From Salinicola sp. (GTDB taxonomy: Bacteria > Pseudomonadota > Gammaproteobacteria > Pseudomonadales > Halomonadaceae): 35,407 nucleotides of DNA. A program made the position numbers and the translations under genes. Location of the stretch: the NCBI GenBank assembly GCA_002695065.1, contig NZNW01000092.1:1-35407 (forward strand), in the 5' to 3' direction. The notes under the pieces were generated by a model, which saw nothing but the letters and a program-made list of their open reading frames with translations, ran no database searches and was not told the DNA's origin. Shown piece by piece: positions 10,064-18,064 of the stretch (positions are counted from its first letter, which is position 1; each line of letters opens with the position of its first letter).

Positions 10064-10169
10064 TTACGCAATAAGTCGCAGGGCGTGAAGAGCCAAAGGA
10101 TCGCCACAATTGGGTATGAAAAAGAGACGTTTAATAACCTGGCGCTATCGTCCCGATAAACCGTGAGAT

Positions 10170-10198
10170 TTGCCACCACCCTGTGCAAGGGCTAACAT
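10170..10198 (+). promoter_or_regulatory. Predicted sigma70 promoter of the thioredoxin gene
   Basis: A -35 box TTGCCA (10170-10175) and a -10 box TAACAT (10193-10198) are 17 bases apart. Transcription would begin near 10205, giving a leader of about 42 bases. Confidence 0.55.
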
Positions 10199-10246
10199 CG
10201 CCTCCATCAGCTCGAAAAGAGCGCAATGTCTGCAGGAGTTAACGTC

Positions 10247-10570
10247 ATGTCCAACAATGTCGATGTCACCACCGCCAATTTCGAGCAGGAAGTGTTGAAC
10301 GCGGACAAGCCGGTGCTGCTCAAGTTCTGGGCGCCGTGGTGCGGCCCCTGCAAGATGATGGCGCCCGTCGTCGACGAAGTCGCCGACGAGAAAGCGGATG
10401 ACATCAAGGTCGTCAGCGTCAACGTGGATGACGCCCCGGAGATCGCCTCCGAGCACGGTGTCCGCGGCGTCCCCACCGTGATGCTGTTCAAGTCCGGTGC
10501 CAAGGTGGCATCACTGGTCGGCGCCCAGTCCAAATCCCAGTTGACGCAGTTCCTCGAACAGAACGGCTGA
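10247..10570 (+). CDS. trxA: Thioredoxin 1-type protein
   Basis: Small cytosolic dithiol reductase of 107 residues, the usual length for thioredoxin 1. The redox motif WCGPC is at residues 31-35 (Cys32, Cys35), with FWAP before it, a buried acidic residue in the preceding strand region and the cis-proline loop GVPT near 75. It can donate electrons to ribonucleotide reductase, methionine sulfoxide reductase and PAPS reductase; the nearby cysH makes the last link attractive but it is not exclusive. The ATG at 10247 has GCAGGAG eight bases upstream; an earlier start at 10226 lacks this. Whether it is the cell's main thioredoxin cannot be told from the window. Confidence 0.93.
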   Translation: MSNNVDVTTANFEQEVLNADKPVLLKFWAPWCGPCKMMAPVVDEVADEKADDIKVVSVNVDDAPEIASEHGVRGVPTVMLFKSGAKVASLVGAQSKSQLTQFLEQNG

Positions 10571-10590
10571 CCTCTCGATACGCCGCTCTT

Positions 10591-10630
10591 CACAAGAAAG
10601 CCGCGCTCCCGGGAGCGCGGCTTTCTTGTG
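10591..10630. terminator. 40-base perfect palindrome, bidirectional terminator
   Basis: Bases 10591-10610 are the exact reverse complement of 10611-10630. As RNA this forms a long stem with a minimal loop; the inner G+C-rich part followed by TTTCTTG reads as an intrinsic terminator for the thioredoxin gene, and symmetrically for the convergent membrane-protein gene ending at 10674. Confidence 0.85.
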
Positions 10631-10673
10631 CCTGAAGCAGCAAGATCGGCAGAGCGGGCTCGAGTCACGGGCG

Positions 10674-11780
10674 CTATTCCACCTCCTCCTCCAGTTCGTC
10701 CAGCGCTTCCTGGACCTTGCGCTGGTGGCGACGGCGGCGCTCCGAAGGACTCAGCATCTTGGCGATCCAGCGTGTCTCGGGATGGCTGTCCAGCGCAATC
10801 TTGAGCGTCATGGTCAGCGGAACCGACAGCAGCATTCCCACCGGGCCCAGGATCCAGCCCCAGACCACCAGTGAGAGAAAGGCGACCAACGTCGAGAGCC
10901 CCATCGTCCGCCCCATGACACGCGGCTCGACGATGTTGCCCAGCACGAAGTTGATGGTCAGGTAGGCGCCCGCCAGCGTCATCGCTTTCACGACCCCGCC
11001 TTCCGGCATCGCCAGCGTCAGCAACACCGGTGGTACCGCGGCCAGCACTGAACCTATGTTGGGGATGTAGTTGAGAATGAAAGCCAGCGCCCCCCACAGC
11101 AGGGCGAACTCGACGCCGACGAGCCAGGCCGAGATGGTGACCAGCACGCCGGTGACCAGGCTGATCGCCGTCTTCACTGCCATGTAGCGCTTGAGGTTGT
11201 AGCTGAACTCCGTGAATCGCTCCAGGCTCGGCCCCGGATTGGTTAGCGCCCTGGCCACCTTCTGCCGGAAATCCAGCGTCTCGAACAGCATGAAGTTGAC
11301 CATCAGCAGGATGACCAGACTCTGGGACAGCACCAGACCTAGCCCACTGATAAAGCCGGACACCCAGTTCTGATCTCCGGAGTCGTCGACCATGCTGGAC
11401 AACTGCTGCGGGGAGACCGAAAGCCCCTGATTCGCCAGCCACTCCAGCAATGTCAGGTAGTGGCCTTCCAGCTGCTTCTGCATCTCGGGCCAACTATCCA
11501 TGAACATCGTGAAGCTGTTGCCCAGCAAGGTGCCGAACAGCGCCAGCAACCCTCCCAGTATCAGCAGAGTGATCAGGACTGCCGCGTAGGAATTGACACC
11601 GCGTCGATAGAGCCAATGGACCGGCGAGGTGCAGATCACCGCAACGAACAGCGACAGCAGAATCGGGATGATGAGGCTTTCCGCTGCGCGCATCCCCGCG
11701 ATGATGATCGTCAGTGACGCCAGCGTCAGCATCAAATTGAAGGGAACGTTACGAAAAGCGGGTTCCTGTCCGGGCGACAT
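10674..11780 (-). CDS. AI-2E/PerM-family membrane transporter
   Basis: Polytopic inner-membrane protein of 368 residues with about eight helices: paired helices near the N-terminus (LMLTLASLTIIIAGM, LIIPILLSLFVAVI, AAVLITLLILGGLLAL), a soluble central segment (about 95-145) and a C-terminal bundle with the family-typical LLWGALAFILNYIPNIGS and NFVLGNIVEPRVMG. The tail is highly charged (RRRRHQRK then acidic). The family includes TqsA, linked to autoinducer-2 export, and Na+/H+ antiporter-like members; the substrate cannot be assigned here. I chose the ATG at 11780 with AGGA upstream rather than the longer frame to 11816. It is flanked by terminators, so it is likely a single-gene unit. Confidence 0.88.
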   Translation of the reverse strand: MSPGQEPAFRNVPFNLMLTLASLTIIIAGMRAAESLIIPILLSLFVAVICTSPVHWLYRRGVNSYAAVLITLLILGGLLALFGTLLGNSFTMFMDSWPEMQKQLEGHYLTLLEWLANQGLSVSPQQLSSMVDDSGDQNWVSGFISGLGLVLSQSLVILLMVNFMLFETLDFRQKVARALTNPGPSLERFTEFSYNLKRYMAVKTAISLVTGVLVTISAWLVGVEFALLWGALAFILNYIPNIGSVLAAVPPVLLTLAMPEGGVVKAMTLAGAYLTINFVLGNIVEPRVMGRTMGLSTLVAFLSLVVWGWILGPVGMLLSVPLTMTLKIALDSHPETRWIAKMLSPSERRRRHQRKVQEALDELEEEVE

Positions 11781-11884
11781 AAGCAAAATCCTGGTGGTAC
11801 ACGTCCTGTGGGCCACGACATTAGCACGATCCCGCCGCGGGTACGTTGCTGCGGCGCAAACTTCGAAGCCGGCCTTGGGCCTGA

Positions 11885-11919
11885 CGACAAGCGCCCCCGA
11901 GTCGTCGACTCGAGGGCGC
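11885..11919 (-). terminator. Intrinsic terminator of the pst operon
   Basis: Arms 11891-11903 and 11907-11919 pair at 12 of 13 positions around a 3-base loop, then TTGTCG on the minus strand. It lies 34 bases after the pstB stop, so the operon ends without phoU. Confidence 0.75.
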
Positions 11920-11953
11920 CAGATTCCCAGGGTATGGCTACGATCGTGAGCGA

Positions 11954-12778
11954 TCAGCCATAACGGCCGGTGATGTAATCCTCAGTCCGGGACTCTTTCG
12001 GCTGGGTGAATATCTTGGTGGTGTCATCACACTCGATCAGGCTTCCCAGATACATGAACGCGGTGATATCGGAGATTCGTGCCGCCTGCTGCATGTTGTG
12101 GGTCACGATGACGATCGTGTAGTCCTTCTTGAGCTCGTTGATCAGGTCCTCGATGTACCCGGTCGAGATGGGATCCAGTGCCGAGGTCGGCTCGTCGAGC
12201 AGAATCACTTCGGGCTTCACGGCGATGGTTCGCGCGATACACAAGCGCTGCTGCTGGCCGCCCGAGAGCGCCTGACCGCTCTGCTTGAGCTTGTCCTTGA
12301 CCTCGTTCCACAGGGCAGCCTTGCGCAGGGCCCACTCCACCCGCTCCTCGAGATCCCGGGCGGAGAGCTTCTCGTAGAGGCGAATGCCGAATGCAACGTT
12401 GTCGAAGACCGACATCGGGAACGGCGTCGGTTTCTGAAACACCATGCCGACCCGGGAGCGCAGCAGGTTGAGGTCGATCCCCGAGTCGTAGATGTCATGC
12501 TCGTCGAGCAGGATCTGGCCCTCGGTGCGTATCCCCTCGTACAGGTCGTGAATCCGGTTGAAGCAACGGATCAAGGTGGATTTGCCACAACCCGACGGCC
12601 CGATGAACGCCGTGACCTGGCGTTCGGGAATTTCCATGGTGACATTATTGATCGCCTGGAACTTTCCATAATAGAGATTCAGGTCGTTGACGCGCAGCTT
12701 GGTGGCGATCTGCGATACGGCTGCCGCTTCAACGGCGCCGGTGTCGCGCTTCTGGTCGAGATGAATATCGGCTGTCAT
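11954..12778 (-). CDS. pstB: Phosphate ABC transporter ATPase
   Basis: ATP-hydrolysing subunit of the high-affinity phosphate importer PstSCAB, on the cytoplasmic face of the inner membrane; in many bacteria it also signals phosphate status to PhoR through PhoU. The 274 residues show Walker [10 protein letters not shown], the PstB-typical [14 protein letters not shown] at the Q-loop, signature LSGGQQQR, Walker [14 protein letters not shown] and the switch His in [13 protein letters not shown]. The N-terminus carries about 25 extra residues before the [13 protein letters not shown] core. Last gene of the operon, 20 bases after pstA, followed at once by a terminator. Confidence 0.97.
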   Translation of the reverse strand: MTADIHLDQKRDTGAVEAAAVSQIATKLRVNDLNLYYGKFQAINNVTMEIPERQVTAFIGPSGCGKSTLIRCFNRIHDLYEGIRTEGQILLDEHDIYDSGIDLNLLRSRVGMVFQKPTPFPMSVFDNVAFGIRLYEKLSARDLEERVEWALRKAALWNEVKDKLKQSGQALSGGQQQRLCIARTIAVKPEVILLDEPTSALDPISTGYIEDLINELKKDYTIVIVTHNMQQAARISDITAFMYLGSLIECDDTTKIFTQPKESRTEDYITGRYG

Positions 12779-12798
12779 GGCGGTCTCGCAGCTGGGAA

Positions 12799-13650
12799 TC
12801 AGGAACGCTGGCGCGAGAAGTAGCGCGCCGCAATGTTCAGAATCAGGATGGCAGCGGTCAGGATCAATGCCCCGCCCCAGGCCAGAGCGACCAGGTCGGG
12901 AATGAAGGCGTTGATCGTCATGTTCTGGTAGATGGTCATCGGCAGGTTGGCCATCTCGCTACCCAGGTCGAAGAAGTTCCACTGGTTGGAGTTCAGCGAC
13001 GTGAACAATAGCGGCGCCGTCTCGCCGCTGATGCGTGCGAACCCCAGCAGAATTCCGGTCATGATGCCGGCACGTGCGCCGCTGTAGCAGACCCGCACGA
13101 TGATCCACCAGCGATGGGCACCCAGCGCGGCGGCCGCTTCCCGCAGCGAGTTGGGGATCAAGCGCAACATGTCCTCCGTCGAGCGGATGACCACCGGCAC
13201 GATGATGACCGTCAGCGCCAGTACGCCGGCCCAGCCGGAAAAGTTGCCCATCGGGACCACCACCACGGCATAGATGAACAGGCCGATGATGATCGAAGGT
13301 GCCGAAAGCAGAATGTCGTTGATGAAGCGGATCACCTTGGCCATCAAGCCCTTGCCGCTGTATTCCGCCAGCCAGGTACCGGCGGCGACACCGATCACGG
13401 TCCCGATCACCGTGGCGGCGCAGGTCATGAGGAAAGTCCCCCAGATCGCGTTGCCCAGCCCCCCGCCGTTCATGCGGGTGCGCTCGACGAACGTCGACGG
13501 CGAGATCGACCCGATCCCCTTGGTCACCAAGGTGAAGAGGATGGCGAAAAGAAAGACGAAACCGATCACCGTCGCCAGTTGACAGAGCACCATCACCAAC
13601 TGATTGAGGCGCTTGCGGCGACGATAGAGTGGCGTTTGCTTGATATCCAT
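12799..13650 (-). CDS. pstA: Phosphate ABC transporter permease PstA
   Basis: One of two channel-forming subunits of the phosphate importer. The 283 residues show six membrane helices, a basic cytoplasmic N-terminus ([11 protein letters not shown]) and the binding-protein-dependent transport signature with [20 protein letters not shown] contacting the ATPase. The loop [20 protein letters not shown] before the second helix is typical of PstA. Spaced 20 bases from both pstC and pstB, with GGGAGAG upstream of the ATG. Confidence 0.96.
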   Translation of the reverse strand: MDIKQTPLYRRRKRLNQLVMVLCQLATVIGFVFLFAILFTLVTKGIGSISPSTFVERTRMNGGGLGNAIWGTFLMTCAATVIGTVIGVAAGTWLAEYSGKGLMAKVIRFINDILLSAPSIIIGLFIYAVVVVPMGNFSGWAGVLALTVIIVPVVIRSTEDMLRLIPNSLREAAAALGAHRWWIIVRVCYSGARAGIMTGILLGFARISGETAPLLFTSLNSNQWNFFDLGSEMANLPMTIYQNMTINAFIPDLVALAWGGALILTAAILILNIAARYFSRQRS

Positions 13651-13670
13651 GGTTCTTTCTCTCCCGCCGC

Positions 13671-14609
13671 TCAGGCGTGGCGACCGGTGCTGTTGCGCAA
13701 CAGGTAACGCGCGAAAGCCAGCACCGCGAAGGTGATCAGGAACAGAATCAGACCCAACGCCAGCAGCGCCGAACGCTGTGTCCCGTCGGACTCGGAGAAC
13801 TGGTTGGCGATCAGCGCCGCGATCGAGGTCCCCTGCCCCGTCAGGGTGGTGCTGAGGAACAGGTTATTGCCGATGACGAACGTCACCGCCATCGTTTCCC
13901 CTAGCGCACGTCCCAGTCCCAGCACGACGCCGCCGACCAGCCCGCCCTTCACCGAGGGCAGGATGACGCGCCGGGTCACCTCCCAGGTGGTGCAGCCCAG
14001 TCCATAGGCGGATTCGCGCATGACCGCTGGAACCGTATTGATGACGTCGCGGGTCACGGCGGTGATGAAGGGAATGATCATCACCGCCAGAATGATGCCC
14101 GCCGTCGCCAGGCCGGTGCCGGCGGGAAAGACCGTGGGAAACCAGGTGCGCAAAAGCGGTGCCAGCACCTCCATGCCCCACATGCCGTAGATAATCGAAG
14201 GAATTCCCGCCAGCAGCTCGATCAAGGTACCCAGCGGCTGTCGCAGGAACCCCGGGCACTGCTCGGTCAGGAAGATCGCGATGCCGAACGAGACCGGCAC
14301 GGCGATGACGATGGCGATGAATGACGTCAACAGCGTTCCATAGATCGCCGGCAGAGCGCCGAAGACCTCGACATTCGCCGCCCACCGGTTTTCCGTGAAG
14401 AAATCCAGTCCGTAGCGCTGAATCGCAGGCCAGCTGGAAAACATCAGTGACGCGATGATCGCACCGAGCAGCAGCAGTACGGCAAAAGCAAAGGCGAACA
14501 ACGTACGCTCGAACCACACATCGATGCGTGCCTTTCGTTGCAGCCGCTTGCGGGTGGCATCGCTGAGATGCCCCAGACCGCTGGCTTGAATCGCGTTGGT
14601 GGTGGCCAT
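13671..14609 (-). CDS. pstC: Phosphate ABC transporter permease PstC
   Basis: Second channel subunit of the phosphate importer, 312 residues with six membrane helices. Family features are the long first periplasmic loop (FFTENRWAANVEVFGALPAI), GIPSIIYGMWG at the third helix region and the ATPase-coupling segment MRESAYGLGCTTWEVTRRV. GAGGAACG precedes the ATG at 14609. It is separated from pstS by 104 bases that contain strong RNA hairpins, unlike the 20-base gaps elsewhere in the operon. Confidence 0.96.
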   Translation of the reverse strand: MATTNAIQASGLGHLSDATRKRLQRKARIDVWFERTLFAFAFAVLLLLGAIIASLMFSSWPAIQRYGLDFFTENRWAANVEVFGALPAIYGTLLTSFIAIVIAVPVSFGIAIFLTEQCPGFLRQPLGTLIELLAGIPSIIYGMWGMEVLAPLLRTWFPTVFPAGTGLATAGIILAVMIIPFITAVTRDVINTVPAVMRESAYGLGCTTWEVTRRVILPSVKGGLVGGVVLGLGRALGETMAVTFVIGNNLFLSTTLTGQGTSIAALIANQFSESDGTQRSALLALGLILFLITFAVLAFARYLLRNSTGRHA

Positions 14610-14635
14610 CTTCGTTCCTCGTCACTTGCCACTTA

Positions 14636-14699
14636 CCGCCTTCAGGCGGGTTCCGATACAGCGCCGCGACGGAGGCGGTTCCCCGCCTGCCGTCGCGGC
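14636..14699 (-). promoter_or_regulatory. pstS-pstC intercistronic hairpins
   Basis: A large stem pairs 14663-14678 with 14683-14699 (16 base pairs, one bulged base, 4-base loop reading GGAA on the minus-strand RNA); a small 5-base-pair stem follows at 14636-14649. No U tract follows the large stem. Such a structure can protect the pstS end of the message and reduce read-through, matching the need for much more binding protein than permease. Confidence 0.6.
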
Positions 14700-14713
14700 A
14701 CGTCAGTCAAGAA

Positions 14714-15757
14714 TCACGGGTTCCAGACGGCTTCGCCATTCGGGCCCTTGATCTCGCTCCAGCTGTCACGAACCATGTCGGCAACGTTCTCCGGCATCGG
14801 CACGTAGTCCAGCTCCTGCGCCATGTCGTTACCATTTTTGTAGGCCCAATCGAAGAACTTGAGCGCCTGGCCGGCAGCCTCCGCATCCTGAACTTCTTTG
14901 TGCATCAGGATGAAAGAGGCGCCCGTGATCGGCCAGCTCTCGTCGCCCGGCTGGTTGGTCAGCACCAGATACATGCCCGGCGCATTCTTCCAGTCGGCGT
15001 TGGCAGCGGCAGCCATGAACGACTCCATGCTCGGCGCGACGACCTTGCCCGCCTTGTTCTTCAGGTGCACCAGGCTCAGATCGTTCTGGGCGGCGTACGC
15101 AAACTCGACGTAGCCGATCGCACCGTTGGTGTTGGCGATCTGGCTGGCCACCCCTGCATTGGCCTTGGCGCCGACGCCTGCCGGCCAAGCGACGGACTTG
15201 CCCTCGCCCACGTTGTCGGCGAAGTCCTGGCTGACCTGCGACAGGTAGTGAGTGAACAGGAAGTTGGTTCCGGAGCCCTCTGCGCGGTAGACCGGCGTGA
15301 TCTGGGTGTCCGGCAGGTCCATGTCCGGGTTCAGCTCGGCGATGGCCTCGTCGTCCCAGTTGGTGATCTTGCCCTGGTAGATGTCGGCCAGTGTCGGGCC
15401 GTCCAGGTTGAGCGAACCGCCCTCGATCCCCTCGACATGGAACGCGGCGACCACGCCACCCATGACCATCGGCCACTGCATCAGGCCATTCTTGTCCAGC
15501 TCTTCCTTGGTCATCGGCGCGTCACTGGCACCGAAGGTGACCGTCTTGGCGACGATCTGCTGGATGCCGCCGCCGGAGCCGATCGCCTGATAGTTGAGGC
15601 CGATGCCGGACTCGTCCTGATAGGCGTCCGCCCACTGCGAATAGACCGGGTACGGGAAGGTTGCGCCAGCGCCGGTGATGGCGTCTTGAGCCTGGACACC
15701 AGCGGCGCCCAGAACCAGCGATCCGGAAATGAGCGTTGCGAAGACGTGTTTAAGCAT
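14714..15757 (-). CDS. pstS: Phosphate ABC transporter periplasmic binding protein
   Basis: Binds inorganic phosphate in the periplasm and delivers it to PstCA. The 347 residues begin with a Sec signal peptide (hydrophobic FATLISGSLVLGAAG, likely cleavage after VQA at residue 23) and continue with the PstS N-terminus ITGAGATFPYPVYSQWADAY. Phosphate-contacting segments are visible: GSGGG, FGASDAPM and, later, RAEGSGTNFLFTHYL. I chose the ATG at 15757 because AGGA lies eight bases upstream and it places the signal peptide at the N-terminus; the frame to 15820 is an extension. First gene of pstSCAB, behind a Pho box. Confidence 0.97.
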   Translation of the reverse strand: MLKHVFATLISGSLVLGAAGVQAQDAITGAGATFPYPVYSQWADAYQDESGIGLNYQAIGSGGGIQQIVAKTVTFGASDAPMTKEELDKNGLMQWPMVMGGVVAAFHVEGIEGGSLNLDGPTLADIYQGKITNWDDEAIAELNPDMDLPDTQITPVYRAEGSGTNFLFTHYLSQVSQDFADNVGEGKSVAWPAGVGAKANAGVASQIANTNGAIGYVEFAYAAQNDLSLVHLKNKAGKVVAPSMESFMAAAANADWKNAPGMYLVLTNQPGDESWPITGASFILMHKEVQDAEAAGQALKFFDWAYKNGNDMAQELDYVPMPENVADMVRDSWSEIKGPNGEAVWNP

Positions 15758-15831
15758 AGCGATATCCTGTTTCCACCTTGGATGCGTGAGCGATAACGAC
15801 GTTGCGAAGGTTGCCAGCACTCTCAGCGCAA

Positions 15832-15865
15832 ACCGTACGTCAGTGCCGTGACAGTTTTATGACAG
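15832..15865 (-). promoter_or_regulatory. Pho box and promoter of pstSCAB
   Basis: On the minus strand CTGTCATAAAACTGTCAC (15848-15865) is a near-perfect Pho box: two 7-base TGTCA repeats 11 bases apart. A -10-like TACGGT (15832-15837) begins ten bases downstream, the spacing used by PhoB-dependent promoters in which the box replaces the -35. The leader to the pstS ATG would be about 68 bases. Confidence 0.85.
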
Positions 15866-15915
15866 CGGTGTCATCGATGAAAAAGATGAACTCGACCGTC
15901 GTGATTGTCCGAAAG

Positions 15916-15963
15916 AAAAAAACCACCGAACGATCTCCCGAATCCCCAGAGTCGTCGATGGTT
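15916..15963 (-). terminator. Intrinsic terminator between efflux gene and pstS
   Basis: On the minus strand a 9-base-pair stem (15955-15963 with 15921-15929, one G-U pair), extended by further pairing, is followed by seven T (15916-15922). It can end transcription of the efflux gene that stops at 16086, 120 bases earlier, or of a separate short transcript starting in between. Confidence 0.75.
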
Positions 15964-16013
15964 CTTTAGGTGCAGCCTGGAGAGCATGGATGGCAACCTT
16001 CGCGGCACCCACC

Positions 16014-16044
16014 ATGACAAGGTTAAATGACAATCAAATGACAA
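16014..16044 (-). promoter_or_regulatory. Second Pho-box-like array
   Basis: On the minus strand TTGTCATTTGATTGTCAT (16027-16044) matches the Pho box repeat at 12 of 14 positions with the correct 11-base period, and a third TTGTCAT follows at 16014-16020. A weak -10-like CATGGT (16011-16016) starts ten bases past the box. Function could be distal PhoB binding for pstS or a separate short transcript. Confidence 0.45.
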
Positions 16045-16085
16045 GCGTCAAGACGAGTAACGATGACGCCGCTTCAGGTAACGGC

Positions 16086-17300
16086 TCAGGTGGCCGGCTC
16101 CTCGGCTGCGACGCGCTGCTTGAGCGCCCGGCCAGCCAGCGCCCGCACCGCGACGTTGCCCAGCAGCGTGGCGCCCAGCATCGTCAGCACCGTCGGCCAG
16201 GCACTGGCCAGCTCGAAGGCGCCGACCAGCGCCCCGGAGACGGCGCCGCAGGTGAACTGCAGACAGCCCTGCAGCGCCGTTGCCGTGGCACTCATGCGGG
16301 GGAAATGGTCCAGCATCGACGACATGGCGTTGGGGCTGATCAACCCCTGCATCCCCACGAAAACCACCATCAGCGGGGCGATCGTGAAAATGGAGTCCAG
16401 ACCCGTTGCCACCATCACCACCAGCAACACGCCCGCAGTCAACTGGACCCCAAGGCCCAGAAGAAGGTTCTGCTGCGGGGTGCGGGTCTTCAACAATCGG
16501 ATATTGAGCCGGCTTGAGGACGCCATGATCAGGATATTGGCACCGAATACGAACGGATAAAGCGTGGTCGAGAGCCCGTAATGCTCCATGTAGAGATAGG
16601 GGGAGCCGGTGATGAACGCGAACATGCCGGCAAACGACATCGATACCGCCCCGATGTAGCCCATTGCCTCTCGGTGGCGTAGTACGCTGACGTAGTTCCC
16701 CAGAATCTGCCGCGCCGAGGGTGCGCTCGGATCGCGACCATGCGTCTCGGGCAGATAGCGCCCAAGCAACCACAGCACGAAAGCGGCGTAGACGGCGAGA
16801 AACAGGAAGATCAGCCACCAATCCGCCAGGTGCAGCAGCGCGCTGCCGATGGCTGGCGCCACCAGTGGCGCCATCATCAGGATCATGACCATGGTCGACA
16901 TCACCTTGGCCGCCTCCCGACCACTGAAGCGATCGCGCACGATGGCGGCGGAATTCACCACGCACGCACCACCGCCCAGCGCCTGCACGAAGCGCCATCC
17001 CCAGAGCGTCGCCAGCGAGCCCACTTGGGTCAGCGCCAGGCTGGCGACCAGGAAGACGCCCAACCCGATCATCAATACCGGTTTGCGACCGAAACGATCC
17101 GACAGCGGGCCGCAGACCAGTTGCCCGAGTGCGAATCCGAGCAGGAAGACGCTGAGCGACAGCTCGGTATGGTGCACGCTGGCACCGATCGACGTCGCGA
17201 GAGCAGGCATTGCCGGCAGGTAGGCATCGATCGCCAGCGGTGCCAGCGCCGTATTGGCAGCCACCAGCAACGCCAGCCGCCGTGCGCTCAAGATCGTCAC
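16086..17300 (-). CDS. Bcr/CflA-family multidrug efflux MFS transporter
   Basis: Twelve-helix major facilitator protein of 404 residues in the inner membrane, predicted to export drugs or small metabolites by proton antiport. The N-terminal ALAPLAIDAYLPAMPALA is characteristic of the Bcr/CflA (DHA1) group, and MFS motif A appears as GPLSDRFGRKPV between helices 2 and 3; RFVQALGGGACVV and APAIGSALLHLADWWLIF are also typical. GAAGGAG lies just upstream of the ATG. It is a single gene between the STAS cluster and pst operon; the substrate is unknown (bicyclomycin and chloramphenicol resistance are family precedents only). Confidence 0.93.
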   Translation of the reverse strand: MTILSARRLALLVAANTALAPLAIDAYLPAMPALATSIGASVHHTELSLSVFLLGFALGQLVCGPLSDRFGRKPVLMIGLGVFLVASLALTQVGSLATLWGWRFVQALGGGACVVNSAAIVRDRFSGREAAKVMSTMVMILMMAPLVAPAIGSALLHLADWWLIFLFLAVYAAFVLWLLGRYLPETHGRDPSAPSARQILGNYVSVLRHREAMGYIGAVSMSFAGMFAFITGSPYLYMEHYGLSTTLYPFVFGANILIMASSSRLNIRLLKTRTPQQNLLLGLGVQLTAGVLLVVMVATGLDSIFTIAPLMVVFVGMQGLISPNAMSSMLDHFPRMSATATALQGCLQFTCGAVSGALVGAFELASAWPTVLTMLGATLLGNVAVRALAGRALKQRVAAEEPAT

Positions 17301-17394
17301 ATGTTCTCCTTCAAGATCGAGTTGTTGCTGATCGGCATCCCGCCGTACGCCCGGCTTCGAGGCAGCGTTGTCGTGCTCGACAGACGGAAACTGC

Positions 17395-17428
17395 CCGGGC
17401 GCGGCTTGAAAGAGCCCCGCTCGCCCGG
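17395..17428 (-). terminator. Possible hairpin after the STAS gene
   Basis: Seven-base arms (17395-17401 and 17422-17428) are perfect complements enclosing a smaller G+C stem. It lies about 130 bases past the STAS stop, upstream of the efflux gene. There is only a short T run afterwards, so its role as terminator is weakly supported. Confidence 0.3.
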
Positions 17429-17557
17429 ACAGGCGTTCGAGGCCAGTACGGTCCGGCCTGGCAGTGAAGGCGTACTGTCGATCATCGGGGCGATGGCGCA
17501 GGAGCAGACGCCCGCGTCGCGGGGATCGTCACTCGTTACGGCCCTCGGTCGAGCAGA

Positions 17558-18064
17558 TCAACCGTGCGGGGGGGCGTCGACACGCTGTGATTCGAGCAGT
17601 TCGACGAACGGCTGAAACTCGTGTCGATTGTGCTCGCTCATGCGCATGAGGATGCGGTGGGCTTCCAGGATTCGCTGCTGAATGCCGCTCTCGTCGGCTT
17701 CGACCTGAGGCAGCTCATCCAGCTCCGCCGGCTCGGTCAACGGCGCTTCGAGCAGCGTGAAGTAACGCGCGAACCCCATGACGTCCAGCATCCGCCGAAC
17801 GTCCGGGTGCTCGGCGATGATCGTGGGCGGGTCGTCCAATCGCCCCTGGACGGCCATCGCCACCTTGGCCAGGAACCCCAGTGCAGTGGAGTCGACGTTG
17901 GTCGCCTCGCGCAGGTCGACCATCACCGCCCGCAAGCCCGGCAGATCCGCCAGGCGCTGCGCCTCGGCATCCAGTGTCGCACATAGCGTCAAGCGCACGT
18001 CGCCGCACAGCTTGAGCACAAATACGCCCGACTCGAAGGCCGCCCTGATCCGCCCTTCAATCAT
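17558..18064 (-). CDS. STAS-domain anti-sigma factor antagonist-like protein
   Basis: A 168-residue protein with an N-terminal STAS domain (about 1-95) like SpoIIAA/RsbV. The phosphorylatable serine sits in NVDSTALG (Ser59), the position switched by an anti-sigma kinase and a PP2C phosphatase. Unlike the usual 100-115-residue antagonists it has a roughly 70-residue C-terminal extension that is acidic then helical (IQQRILEAHRILMRMSEHN), of unknown role. The ATG at 18064 overlaps the end of the phosphatase gene by 8 bases; a GTG at 18076 is the alternative start. The upstream phosphatase is its obvious partner. No RsbW-type kinase is in the window. Confidence 0.85.
   Translation of the reverse strand: MIEGRIRAAFESGVFVLKLCGDVRLTLCATLDAEAQRLADLPGLRAVMVDLREATNVDSTALGFLAKVAMAVQGRLDDPPTIIAEHPDVRRMLDVMGFARYFTLLEAPLTEPAELDELPQVEADESGIQQRILEAHRILMRMSEHNRHEFQPFVELLESQRVDAPPHG

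Larger units (their letters stand above)
15758..16085. other. Intergenic region between pstS and the efflux gene
   Basis: These 328 bases carry, from the pstS side, the pstS leader, the Pho box, the terminator at 15916-15963 and a second Pho-box-like array at 16014-16044. I see no protein-coding gene in it. Confidence 0.6.

Noticed and set aside
10591-10630. 40-base palindrome considered as a mobile-element end or protein-binding site
   Set aside because: No transposase, no target duplication and a position between convergent genes; a bidirectional terminator explains it.
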